The notes under the pieces: generated by a model
The model's database searches: none
Told to the model about the DNA's origin: nothing
Seen by the model: only the letters and a program-made list of their open reading frames with translations
Position numbers and translations under genes: made by a program
Part shown: piece by piece, positions 30,279-37,667 of the stretch
How positions within the stretch are numbered: position 1 is the stretch's first letter
Layout: each line of letters starts with the position of its first letter
Origin: Halotalea alkalilenta
GTDB taxonomy: Bacteria > Pseudomonadota > Gammaproteobacteria > Pseudomonadales > Halomonadaceae
Assembly: GCF_001648175.1 (NCBI RefSeq)
Contig: NZ_CP015243.1
Location: 3,906,001 to 3,970,000, forward strand
DNA length: 64,000 nucleotides
Direction of reading: 5' to 3'

Positions 30279-30566
30279 TCAAAGCAGCGTTTCGAGCCGA
30301 GCGGCTTCCATCGACTCGATCTTGCCCTCGAGCGCTTCGATCAGCCGCTTGAAGTGACTCTGCTCCTCGCGGCGCGAGATCGCTTCCTGGTCACGCCACT
30401 GCTCGAGAATGTAGAAAGCGCTGGGGCGCTTGAAGTCACGGTTGAGCGCATAGAACTCGCAGCCGTCATCGATCCGCGATGGGGGCACCACCTCCCTCAG
30501 CGCCTCTTCGACCTCCTGCTCATACCCCGGCTTGGCGACGATCGTGGTGATCACTCCAATGCCCAT
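30279..30566 (-). CDS. ABM-domain protein (putative quinol monooxygenase family)
   Basis: This 95-residue single-domain dimeric alpha-beta barrel protein has VITTIVAKPGYEQEVEEAL at the N-terminus, GCEFYALNRD in the middle, FYILEQWRDQEAI, then HFKRLIEAL. This is the antibiotic biosynthesis monooxygenase (ABM/YgiN) pattern. Members oxidise quinols or are uncharacterised. AGGAG lies 6 bases before the ATG at 30566; the longer frame upstream is not coding. It follows the DTW-domain gene by 46 bp on the same strand, possibly co-transcribed. Confidence 0.85.
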   Translation of the reverse strand: MGIGVITTIVAKPGYEQEVEEALREVVPPSRIDDGCEFYALNRDFKRPSAFYILEQWRDQEAISRREEQSHFKRLIEALEGKIESMEAARLETLL

Positions 30567-30612
30567 GCTGGCTCCTCGCTTGAAAGCTGGCGTAACGCCG
30601 TCTTGCCCCACT

Positions 30613-31368
30613 CTAACCCGCCGCAGGAGCGGTTGAAACGCCCAGGCCGTCTCGGGGCGCTTCCAGCCGCTCGAGCTGGCGGCGCATCGCCGCCGATGGC
30701 CGCTCCAGACGCCGATAGGCCCTGCTCGCCGCATAACTCTCGTTGAAGACATCGAAGTAATCATCGAGCACCCCGGCCGCCTCAAGCTCCCCGGCCACGC
30801 GCAGCAGTTCGGCTGCGACCTCCGCGGTGCAAAGGTGCTGGGCGGAGGCCGGGGTGCGCAGCCGATAGCGAGTCAGCCGGTCGGTGCGCAATGCGACGAT
30901 CGGAAGCCGGGCCAGATAGGGGCTCTGGCGGAACATCCTGCGGGCCTGACGCCAGGTGCCATCGAGGATCACGAACACCGGTATGCGCTCGTCATCCGGA
31001 GCGCGATACGCGACGACTCGATCGGCGTAGTCGGGCTGATCGTCGGGGAAGACCAGAAACGGCATGAAGCGCGGATCCGCGAGCCGTTCGAGCAGCAGCG
31101 GGTCCGGCTCGGTGCGGGACCAGCCGAAAACTTCGGTCGAGGCCAAGCAATCGGCGATCAGCCGCCCGGTGTTGGTCGGTTTGTGCCGCTCGAGAGCATG
31201 GGTGATCAGCCAGAAACGCGCCCTCGCCTCGACCTTCACCTTGTAGGGGCACAGGCAGTTGAGCTGCGGCAGACGACAGCCTTCGCAACGCACGACCGCA
31301 CTGCCGCGCGCCTTGAACGGCCGGCGAGGATGGTCGCTCGTCTCACCGCGAGGAAGGTCTCGATTCAT
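30613..31368 (-). CDS. tapT: DTW-domain tRNA-uridine aminocarboxypropyltransferase
   Basis: This 251-residue protein has an N-terminal zinc-type motif CEGCRLPQLNCLCP (about residues 28-41) and the DTW signature as LDGTWRQARRM, with D-x-T-W. The HALERHKPTNTGRL segment, with its invariant T and R, is typical of the family. The E. coli member TapT (YfiP) makes acp3U at tRNA position 47 from S-adenosylmethionine; transfer of this function is by family. The ATG overlaps the stop of the downstream symporter gene by 4 bp. The C-terminal 30 residues are a basic, low-conservation tail. Confidence 0.85.
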   Translation of the reverse strand: MNRDLPRGETSDHPRRPFKARGSAVVRCEGCRLPQLNCLCPYKVKVEARARFWLITHALERHKPTNTGRLIADCLASTEVFGWSRTEPDPLLLERLADPRFMPFLVFPDDQPDYADRVVAYRAPDDERIPVFVILDGTWRQARRMFRQSPYLARLPIVALRTDRLTRYRLRTPASAQHLCTAEVAAELLRVAGELEAAGVLDDYFDVFNESYAASRAYRRLERPSAAMRRQLERLEAPRDGLGVSTAPAAG

Positions 31369-32306
31369 GAAGGTTCCGTGGAGGTCGTGCTGATGCCGGT
31401 GGTCGGGCGGCGCTTCCAGTAGCCAGCAAGCAGCGATCCGGAAATATTGTGCCAGACCGAAAACAGCGCACCAGGCAGCGCCGCCGCCGGCGTGAAGAAC
31501 TGGGTCGCAAGCGAAACCGCCAGCGCCGAATTCTGCATCCCGACCTCGAAAGCCAAGGTGCGGCTCTTGCGCTCATCGAGCCCGAGCAGCCGGCCGCCCC
31601 AGTATCCTCCCGCAAGGCCTACGCCGTTGTGCAGAAGCACCGCCACCGCGACGATGGGCCCGAGCGTCGCCAGCTGGCCGACGTTGGCGGCCACCACCAC
31701 CCCGATGATCACCAGGATCGCGGCCACCGCGACGCTTGCGAGCATCGGCTCGATCCGCTCGATATGCGCGCCGATGAATCGGTGCACCGCCACCCCGAGC
31801 AGGATCGGCAGCAGCACCAGTCGAGCGATGCTCCAGAGCATCGCCCATACCGGCACGCTGACGCTTTGCCCGACCAGCAGCCAGACCAGCAGCGGCGTGA
31901 GCACCACCGAGACCAGGGTCGAGACGATGGTCAGGCTGACCGCCAGCGCCACGTTGCCACCGGAGATCCAGGTCATCACGTTGGAGGCGGTGCCGCTGGA
32001 TACCGCGCCGACCAGGATCATCCCGACCATCAGCTCCGGCGGCAGGCCGAGCAGCCAACCGATCGCGAACGCGGCCAGCGGCATCACCGTGTAGTGGAGC
32101 AACAGACCGAGCAGCACCGCTCGGGGATCACGGAACACACCGGCGAAGTCCTCGCGCGAGAGCGTCACTCCCATGACGAACATGATCAGCATCAAAAGCG
32201 GCTGAACCAGCCCGGCAAGCGAGAGCAGCGGAGCCGGCAGGCATACCGCGAACACGGCGACCAGGATCGCCCACACTGGGAACAGCCGGTTGAATGATTC
32301 GAACAT
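31365..32306 (-). CDS. Bile acid:sodium symporter family transporter
   Basis: This 313-residue membrane protein has about nine to ten hydrophobic segments and the BASS/SBF family signatures MFVMGVTLSREDF, GAVSSGTASNVMTWISGGNVALAVSL, and FEVGMQNSALAVSLA. These crossover motifs bind sodium in ASBT homologues. Bacterial members carry organic anions such as pantoate, pyruvate or bile acids; the substrate cannot be read from sequence. I chose ATG 32306; a TTG nine codons upstream is less likely. The stop overlaps the tapT start by 4 bp, which suggests translational coupling. Confidence 0.88.
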   Translation of the reverse strand: MFESFNRLFPVWAILVAVFAVCLPAPLLSLAGLVQPLLMLIMFVMGVTLSREDFAGVFRDPRAVLLGLLLHYTVMPLAAFAIGWLLGLPPELMVGMILVGAVSSGTASNVMTWISGGNVALAVSLTIVSTLVSVVLTPLLVWLLVGQSVSVPVWAMLWSIARLVLLPILLGVAVHRFIGAHIERIEPMLASVAVAAILVIIGVVVAANVGQLATLGPIVAVAVLLHNGVGLAGGYWGGRLLGLDERKSRTLAFEVGMQNSALAVSLATQFFTPAAALPGALFSVWHNISGSLLAGYWKRRPTTGISTTSTEPS

Positions 32307-32381
32307 GACGAAAGAAAACCTCGAGAATGCCAAGCGGCGGCACCGTAGAAGGCGCCGCCGCGAGAAGAAAAGCCCGCCGAC

Positions 32382-33104
32382 TCAGCCGGCGAACGTATCG
32401 GGGAGCGTGAATCGCCGGGTCCGGCGCCAGTGATCGACCAGCAGCGGGACACCTTCGGCGGCGCGGCGCGACAGCGCCTTCACGCCCTGGGGGGCAAACT
32501 CGTGCGCTCTGGGATCGACCAGCAGGCGCGGTACGTGAAATGCCACCTCATCGATCAACCCCGCCACCGGCATGACGTTCAGCGAGGTGCCAACGACCAG
32601 CAGCAGGTCAGCATCGGCGGTGAGCTCACGGGCGGCATCGAGAAGCAGCACCGGCTCGCCGAACCAGACCACGTGCGGACGCAGCTGGCTGCCCTTGTCG
32701 CACAGGTCGCCGAGGCTGATCTCCTCGCCCTCGGCGAGCGGATAGATCAAGCGGGGATCGACGCTCGAGCGAGCATTCATCACGTTGCCGTGAAGATGCA
32801 TCACATCCTTGGAGCCCGCGCGTTCGTGAAGGTCATCGATGTTCTGGGTCAGAATGGTGACGCGGAAACCAGCGCCTTCCAGCTCAGCCAGGGCACGATG
32901 AGCCGCATTGGGGCGAGCGCTACGGATCTGTCGGCGCCGCTCGGCGTAGAACTCGAGCACACGCTCGGGATCACGCCGCCAACCCTCTGGTGTCGCGACC
33001 GCCTCGACGGGATGATTGGCCCATAGGCCCTCCGCCGCGCGGAAAGTCTCGATACCACTCTCGGCACTGATGCCAGCGCCGCTCAGCACCACGAGATGCG
33101 GCAT
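32382..33104 (-). CDS. Class III-type sirtuin, NAD-dependent protein deacylase, no zinc-site cysteines
   Basis: This 240-residue Sir2 protein has GAGISAESGIETFR, TQNIDDLHERAG, the catalytic histidine H105 in HLHGN, and the GTSLNV NAD-binding loop. Y53 and R56 occupy the positions that recognise succinyl or malonyl lysine in SIRT5/CobB-like enzymes. Only one cysteine (C135) is present, so the usual four-cysteine zinc site is missing, as in some other bacterial sirtuins. AGGGGG precedes the ATG. It is divergent from truC. Desuccinylase activity is inferred from the Y/R pair. Confidence 0.88.
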   Translation of the reverse strand: MPHLVVLSGAGISAESGIETFRAAEGLWANHPVEAVATPEGWRRDPERVLEFYAERRRQIRSARPNAAHRALAELEGAGFRVTILTQNIDDLHERAGSKDVMHLHGNVMNARSSVDPRLIYPLAEGEEISLGDLCDKGSQLRPHVVWFGEPVLLLDAARELTADADLLLVVGTSLNVMPVAGLIDEVAFHVPRLLVDPRAHEFAPQGVKALSRRAAEGVPLLVDHWRRTRRFTLPDTFAG

Positions 33105-33330
33105 AGATCCCCCTAGCGTCGAACGACGCACTCGCCCAGCGCCGCCCATGCATCCAGCGCCTTCACTATTGATCCCGCCTGGCCGGACCTTTTCCGCCAG
33201 GACAGCGGGTGGCGATTCTATCAGATATAGATCAGGGGGCCATCCCAAGCGGCCCCAAGGCGTGTTGACACCCCTCGGTATCTGTACATCGCCGACGTTT
33301 GGCGCCAGAATATCGCGCCATCCTTTGGTC

Positions 33331-34110
33331 GTGAATCTCGTGACACCTCTTCGCGTGCTCCACTTGGACGACGATATCGTCGTCGTCGCCAAGCCTGCGG
33401 GCGTACTGGTCCACCGCAGCGCGCTGGACCGCCATGCGCCCCGCATCCTGCTCCAAGAGCTGCGCGATACCATTCAGCGGCGGGTCTACCCGGTCCATCG
33501 GCTCGATCGGCCCACCTCGGGCGCCATGGTCTTCGCTCTCAGCCCAGAAGCCGCGGCGAAGCTCTCCGAACAGTTCACCGAACACCGAGTGGATAAACGC
33601 TACCTCGCCGTGGTACGCGGCTATGCGCCGGTCGCCGCCAGGCTCGACTGGCCACTGCGCGAGGAGGATGGGCTTCGGCCCAAGGCGGAAAATCCCGCCA
33701 TGCCCGCGTGCACCGAGATAGCCAGGCTCGCCGAGATCGAGCTGCCGGTCGCCATCGACCGCTACCCGAGCAGCCGCTACTCACTGATCGAAGCCAACCC
33801 GTCGAGCGGGCGACGCCACCAGATCCGCCGTCACCTGAGCCAAGCGGGCCACCCGCTGATCGGCGATGCCAAGCATGGCAAGGGCGTGCACAACCGCTAT
33901 TTCAAGACGCACTACTTCGCCGAATTCCCGGGCAGCGCCCGGCTGCTGCTGGCGGCGACCCGACTTGGCTTCGCCCATCCGTTCAGCGGTGCGCGAATCG
34001 AGGTCGAAGCGGCACTCGAGAGCGACTTCGCCGCCCTGCTGGAGCGCTTCGGCTGGCAGGCGCATCTCTCCCGGGACCGTATCACCGTATACGAGCAGAC
34101 CAATCCATAG
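33331..34110 (+). CDS. truC: tRNA pseudouridine(65) synthase
   Basis: This RluA-family enzyme has about 259 residues. The catalytic aspartate lies in HRLDRPTSGAM; VVAKPAGVLVHRS near the N-terminus and PSSGRRHQIRRHLSQAGHPLIGD in the C-terminal half are further family motifs. Length and the RHLS.AGHPLIGD pattern fit TruC, which modifies U65 of tRNA-Ile and tRNA-Asp, rather than the larger RluC/RluD. No ATG is available at the family start, so I placed it at GTG 33331; GTG 33340 is an alternative. tcdA, another tRNA modification gene, follows after 8 bp. Confidence 0.87.
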   Translation: MNLVTPLRVLHLDDDIVVVAKPAGVLVHRSALDRHAPRILLQELRDTIQRRVYPVHRLDRPTSGAMVFALSPEAAAKLSEQFTEHRVDKRYLAVVRGYAPVAARLDWPLREEDGLRPKAENPAMPACTEIARLAEIELPVAIDRYPSSRYSLIEANPSSGRRHQIRRHLSQAGHPLIGDAKHGKGVHNRYFKTHYFAEFPGSARLLLAATRLGFAHPFSGARIEVEAALESDFAALLERFGWQAHLSRDRITVYEQTNP

Positions 34111-34118
34111 GACCGATG

Positions 34119-34937
34119 ATGAGTGATTCTTCCTTCGCCCCATCGCTTGAGCGCGACGCCGCCGAGCTGCGTTTCGGCGGCATCCGCCGGCTGATCGGCG
34201 CTCGCGCGCAGACGCGGCTGGCCCGTGCTCACGTCGCCGTGATCGGCGTCGGTGGCGTCGGCAGCTGGGCCGTCGAAGCGCTGGCGCGCAGCGGTATCGG
34301 CCGGCTGACCCTGATCGACCTGGACGACGTCTGCGTGTCCAACGTCAATCGCCAGCTGCCTGCCCTCGATGGCCAGATCGGTCGCCCCAAGGTCGAGGTA
34401 CTCGCCGAGCGAATGCGGCTGATCAACCCGGATCTCGAGCTCGACCCGGTCAGCGCCTTCGTCACCCCACACAATCTCGAGCAGCGCCTCGATATCGGCA
34501 TCGATCACGTGATCGATGCCATCGACTCTCTTGCCGCCAAGACCGCGTTGGTCGACTGGTGCAAGCGCCGAGGGCTCGGTCTCACCGTAACCGGTGGAGC
34601 CGGAGGGCTGCTCGACCCGACCCGGATCGAACGGCGCGACCTGTCGCGCACCGAGCAGGACCCGCTGCTCGCCAAGCTGCGCAGCAATCTGCGGCGCCAT
34701 CACGGCTATCCGCGCGACCCCAAGCGCCGCTTCGGCATCACCTGCATCTGCTCCGACGAGCAGCGCCGCTATCCAGCACCGGACGGAGAGGTCTGCGCGC
34801 GCAAGCCGGGCGCTGGCGAATCCACCCGGCTCGACTGCGCCTCAGGCTATGGAGCAGCGAGCTTCGTCACCGGCGCCTTCGGCTTCGCCGCCGCCGCCCA
34901 TGCGGTCGAGCGACTCTCGAGCAGGCTCGAAGACTGA
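34119..34937 (+). CDS. tcdA: tRNA threonylcarbamoyladenosine dehydratase
   Basis: This 272-residue E1-like (ThiF/MoeB fold) enzyme cyclises t6A37 to ct6A in tRNAs in an ATP-dependent reaction. It shows RFGGIRRLIG at the N-terminus, the nucleotide loop GVGGVGSWAVEAL, and LIDLDDVCVSNVNRQ, all diagnostic of TcdA (CsdL). The AGGA of TAGGACCG sits better for ATG 34119 than for the adjacent ATG at 34116. It follows truC by 8 bp, so two tRNA modification enzymes share a transcript, and a DUF1653 gene follows after 27 bp. Confidence 0.94.
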   Translation: MSDSSFAPSLERDAAELRFGGIRRLIGARAQTRLARAHVAVIGVGGVGSWAVEALARSGIGRLTLIDLDDVCVSNVNRQLPALDGQIGRPKVEVLAERMRLINPDLELDPVSAFVTPHNLEQRLDIGIDHVIDAIDSLAAKTALVDWCKRRGLGLTVTGGAGGLLDPTRIERRDLSRTEQDPLLAKLRSNLRRHHGYPRDPKRRFGITCICSDEQRRYPAPDGEVCARKPGAGESTRLDCASGYGAASFVTGAFGFAAAAHAVERLSSRLED

Positions 34938-34964
34938 ACATCCATCATCACAGCAGGAACCCGC

Positions 34965-35204
34965 ATGCCTCCCAACGATCCGATCCCCAGACCGGGCATC
35001 TATCGCCACTACAAGGGCGCGCTCTATCAAGTGATCGGCGTCGCGCGCCACAGCGAGACCGAGGAGCAGCTGGTGATCTACCGGGCACTCTACGGTGACT
35101 ACGATCTCTGGAGCCGACCGCTCGGCATGTTCAATCAAACCATCGAACGCGATGGTGAGCCCAGGCCCCGCTTCGCTCTGGTCAAGGCTTTCGAGCAAGG
35201 CTAG
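34965..35204 (+). CDS. DUF1653 protein
   Basis: This 79-residue protein matches DUF1653: PGIYRHYKGALYQVIGVARHSET, then LVIYRALYGDYDLWSRP and MFNQTIERDG. These small beta-rich proteins are widespread, often named after a YP-rich motif, and have no established role. It is probably the third gene of the truC-tcdA transcript. Its stop codon TAG is the first TAG inside a CTAGACG triplet repeat. Confidence 0.85.
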   Translation: MPPNDPIPRPGIYRHYKGALYQVIGVARHSETEEQLVIYRALYGDYDLWSRPLGMFNQTIERDGEPRPRFALVKAFEQG

Positions 35205-35221
35205 ACGCTAGACGCTAGACG
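35201..35221. repeat. Three tandem copies of CTAGACG spanning a stop codon
   Basis: The 7-bp unit CTAGACG is repeated three times without interruption (35201-35207, 35208-35214, 35215-35221). The first copy supplies the stop of the DUF1653 gene. A 7-bp unit is not a multiple of three, so slippage would not alter the protein because the stop comes first. Confidence 0.9.
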
Positions 35222-35273
35222 CTGCAAAGGCTGTAGCCGCTACCAGGCATCGAATAGCCAGAGCGCAAAACGA

Positions 35274-35300
35274 AGCGGCCGCCCCAATGGGGCGGCCGCT
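35274..35300 (-). terminator. Intrinsic terminator of bfr
   Basis: A perfect 12-bp stem AGCGGCCGCCCC / GGGGCGGCCGCT has a 3-base loop. On the minus strand it is followed by TTCGTTTTG. It lies 19 bp past the bfr stop and is convergent with the DUF1653 gene, which it may also terminate. Confidence 0.7.
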
Positions 35301-35318
35301 GGCGCGACGGCGACGATG

Positions 35319-35822
35319 TCAGTGAGCGTCTTCGTTGATGTGCTGTTCGTTGACCGGTTTGAGCTGGTTCTGCAGATAGTTGGGCAGGCCGATCTTCTCG
35401 ATCAGCGAGAGCTCGGTCTCGATATGATCGATATGCTCCTCCTCGTCGGCGAGGATCTCCTTGAGCAGATCGCGACTGACGTAGTCGCCCACCGATTCGC
35501 AATACTGGATCGCGGAGATCAGCGCCTTGTGCGCATCGTACTCGAGCTGAAGGTCGGCCTTGAGCATCTCGACGGTATCTTCGCCGATGTGCAGCTTGCC
35601 GAGATCCTGCAGGTTGGGCAGTCCGTCGAGGAACAGGATCCGCTGAGTGAGCCGGTCGGCGTGGCGCATCTCCTCGATCGACTCCCCGTACTCCCACTTC
35701 GCCAGCCCATCGATACCCCAGTTCTCGTACATCCGGGCATGGAGAAAGTACTGGTTGATCGCCACCAGTTCATTACCCAGGATGACGTTGAGGTGCTCGA
35801 TTACCTTCGGGTCGCCTTTCAT
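35319..35822 (-). CDS. bfr: Bacterioferritin
   Basis: This 167-residue protein has all ferroxidase ligands: E18, E51, H54, E94, E127 and H130. Residue M52 is the haem-iron ligand. Bfr forms 24-mer shells that oxidise and store iron. The start is set at ATG 35822 ([12 protein letters not shown]), with GAGG 8 bases upstream; an ATG six codons earlier is not needed. The C-terminus has about 8 residues more than E. coli Bfr. The ferredoxin gene bfd lies about 320 bp upstream on the same strand but has its own terminator, so the pair is probably separately transcribed. Confidence 0.96.
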   Translation of the reverse strand: MKGDPKVIEHLNVILGNELVAINQYFLHARMYENWGIDGLAKWEYGESIEEMRHADRLTQRILFLDGLPNLQDLGKLHIGEDTVEMLKADLQLEYDAHKALISAIQYCESVGDYVSRDLLKEILADEEEHIDHIETELSLIEKIGLPNYLQNQLKPVNEQHINEDAH

Positions 35823-36044
35823 CTGCAGTTCCTCTGCCAAGTCTTAGTCGTCACGGTAGGGCGGTGCCAAACGCCCGTAGACCGGCAGTATCTGACAGCT
35901 TACCCCTGTTTTCCATACATTTTCGTTCATTTTTCCCGACGTTCGAGGACGACAATCAATCCTATTACCACTCAATAGAGCGTCCGATTGCGACCCGGTA
36001 CCGATGCGCGAATAGTGACGAAAAACAGTACCGAGAAAGAGAAA

Positions 36045-36077
36045 AGCCCCAGCGGCGCAAGAAGCGCCGCTGGGGCT
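36045..36077 (-). terminator. Intrinsic terminator of bfd
   Basis: A perfect 14-bp stem AGCCCCAGCGGCGC / GCGCCGCTGGGGCT closes a 5-base loop. On the minus strand it is followed by TTTTCTCTTTCTC. It is separated from the bfd stop by a short tandem repeat. Confidence 0.75.
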
Positions 36078-36118
36078 CTGAAACGATGGCCTTGAAACGA
36101 GGGCTTTGAAACGACGGC
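36077..36118. repeat. Three 14-bp tandem repeats downstream of bfd
   Basis: Three contiguous 14-bp units share TGAAACGA, one variable base, GGC: TCTGAAACGATGGC, CTTGAAACGAGGGC and TTTGAAACGACGGC. They lie between the bfd stop codon and its terminator stem, so they are part of the bfd 3' UTR. No protein is encoded in a convincing frame. Confidence 0.8.
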
Positions 36119-36139
36119 TGAATCAGAATCGAGTAACGG

Positions 36140-36340
36140 TCACACCGCGTAGGCGAGGTCGAAGCGCGGCTCCAGCTCGGCCAGCGCGTCCCGGACGATC
36201 TCCTTGCCGACCCTGGCACACTTGCAGCACTGGCTGGCGCACCCGGTGGCTTCACGTACTTCCTTCCAGCTCGAAGCACCCTCCTCGACCGCTTGCCTGA
36301 GCTGACGGTCGGTCACTCCCTTGCAAAGACAGACGTACAT
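36140..36340 (-). CDS. bfd: Bacterioferritin-associated ferredoxin
   Basis: This 66-residue [2Fe-2S] protein has the cluster ligands C4 and C6 (MYVCLC) and C38 and C41, the same spacing as E. coli Bfd. Bfd reduces the Bfr iron core through its haem, releasing iron when cells are iron-poor. It lies upstream of bfr on the same strand. In the AT-rich region upstream, TTGTCA is followed 17 bases later by TTAGGT, a possible promoter. I could not identify a reliable Fur box, although bfd is usually Fur-controlled. Confidence 0.93.
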   Translation of the reverse strand: MYVCLCKGVTDRQLRQAVEEGASSWKEVREATGCASQCCKCARVGKEIVRDALAELEPRFDLAYAV

Positions 36341-36573
36341 GAATTCCCCCGGCGGCGATTGGATAGGGCCGATCGCGAATGGAGCGGGCTCGGACCCAAT
36401 TGCGTAATCTACCTAATTAACAGAAGAACTCAATGACAACTGAGACAAATTCACATTGGATGCAGAAAAGCATCCGCACTTCCATGCGCATCGATCAGCG
36501 GCGCTCACTCGGCGGCGAGCGCAAAAAGGACAATGCGAAGAAGAGTGCAAAGGAGGATTCAACGACGAGGGCG

Positions 36574-36594
36574 GAGCGGCCCGGTGGGCCGCTC
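36574..36594. terminator. Hairpin at the lptG 3' end
   Basis: A perfect 9-bp stem GAGCGGCCC / GGGCCGCTC has a 3-base loop, 6 bp beyond the lptG stop. There is no clear T-run on either side, so it may be a weak or factor-assisted terminator. The rest of 36341-36573 is an AT-rich non-coding gap that should carry the bfd promoter. Confidence 0.45.
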
Positions 36595-36599
36595 CTTGA

Positions 36600-37667
36600 T
36601 CAACCGGTGCGTCTGAGCAGGAAGGCGCCGAAGGCGAAGCAGGCGAAGATCGGTATCACCACCGCCCAGATCGGCGAGAAGCCGAAGAGGATCGACGAAG
36701 GTGCGAGCAGGTCCTGCAGGTACTTGAAGCTCAATCCTACGATCACGCCGTAGAAGATCCGCGTCCCCGCGGCGACCGAACGCAATGGGCCGAACACGAA
36801 AGAGGCGGCGACCAGCACAAGCCCCGCCAGCGCCAGCGGCTGCAGCACCTTCTGCCAGAAGTAGAGCCAACTGGTGTTGCTGTTGACGCCCTGGGCGTCC
36901 TGGTAGTGGGCGAAACGCCAGAGGCTACCGATCGACTGGGTGTCGGGGGCCATGATCACCAGGGTCAGGAACTGCGGATCGAAGCTGGTTTGCCAGTCGA
37001 GGACGTCGTAGCGCTCGGATACCGTGCCGCTGTCCTCGAAGCTGGTCTCGCGCACGCCCTCGAGCCGCCAGCGTCGCTCGTCGGCGTTCCATACGCCACG
37101 ATCGGCGTAGCTGGCCGAGACCAGCCGGCCCTCGTCGTAGTGATAGCGAGTCACGCCGATCAGCACGTTGTCGGATCGGATCGCGCCGAAGTGATAAACG
37201 TCCTGGCCCTCGATCTGCCAACCACCGCTGACCGCGTTGATCGCGCCCTGTCCCTGGATACGCTCGGTGCGATAGGCTTTGGCAGCCTGCTCGGTCTGGG
37301 GCACCAGCCATTCGCCCACGGCCATGGTCACGATCACCACCAGCGCCAGCGGTTTCATCACCCCCCAGATCAGTCGACCGATCGAACGCCCCGCGGCGCG
37401 CATCGCGGTCAACTCGTTGCTCGAGGCCATCGCCCCGAGCCCCAGCAGCGCACCCAGCAGCACCGCCACCGGCGCATAGGCGTAGAAGCGCCACGGCATG
37501 CGTATCGCCAGATAGGCCAGGATCGACAGAGGTCCATAGTCGCCGCGGGTATCGCCGAGTTCGTTGATGAACGAAATGGTGAAATCCAGCGACAGCAAAG
37601 TGAACTGGGTGATCAGCATCGCCGCCAGCACATTGCGGGCGACGTAGCGGTCGAATCGATCGAACAT
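36600..37667 (-). CDS. lptG: LPS export ABC transporter permease
   Basis: This 355-residue YjgP/YjgQ-family inner-membrane protein has an N-terminal helix pair, a large periplasmic beta-jellyroll domain (about residues 120-270) and further C-terminal helices. FDRYVARNVLAAMLITQFTL at the start and MRAAGRS on the cytoplasmic coupling helix are typical. With LptF and LptB it extracts LPS from the inner membrane to the Lpt bridge. The true start is ATG 37667, which overlaps the lptF stop as TGATG; a longer reading frame lies inside lptF. Assignment as LptG follows the lptF-lptG order. Confidence 0.92.
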   Translation of the reverse strand: MFDRFDRYVARNVLAAMLITQFTLLSLDFTISFINELGDTRGDYGPLSILAYLAIRMPWRFYAYAPVAVLLGALLGLGAMASSNELTAMRAAGRSIGRLIWGVMKPLALVVIVTMAVGEWLVPQTEQAAKAYRTERIQGQGAINAVSGGWQIEGQDVYHFGAIRSDNVLIGVTRYHYDEGRLVSASYADRGVWNADERRWRLEGVRETSFEDSGTVSERYDVLDWQTSFDPQFLTLVIMAPDTQSIGSLWRFAHYQDAQGVNSNTSWLYFWQKVLQPLALAGLVLVAASFVFGPLRSVAAGTRIFYGVIVGLSFKYLQDLLAPSSILFGFSPIWAVVIPIFACFAFGAFLLRRTG

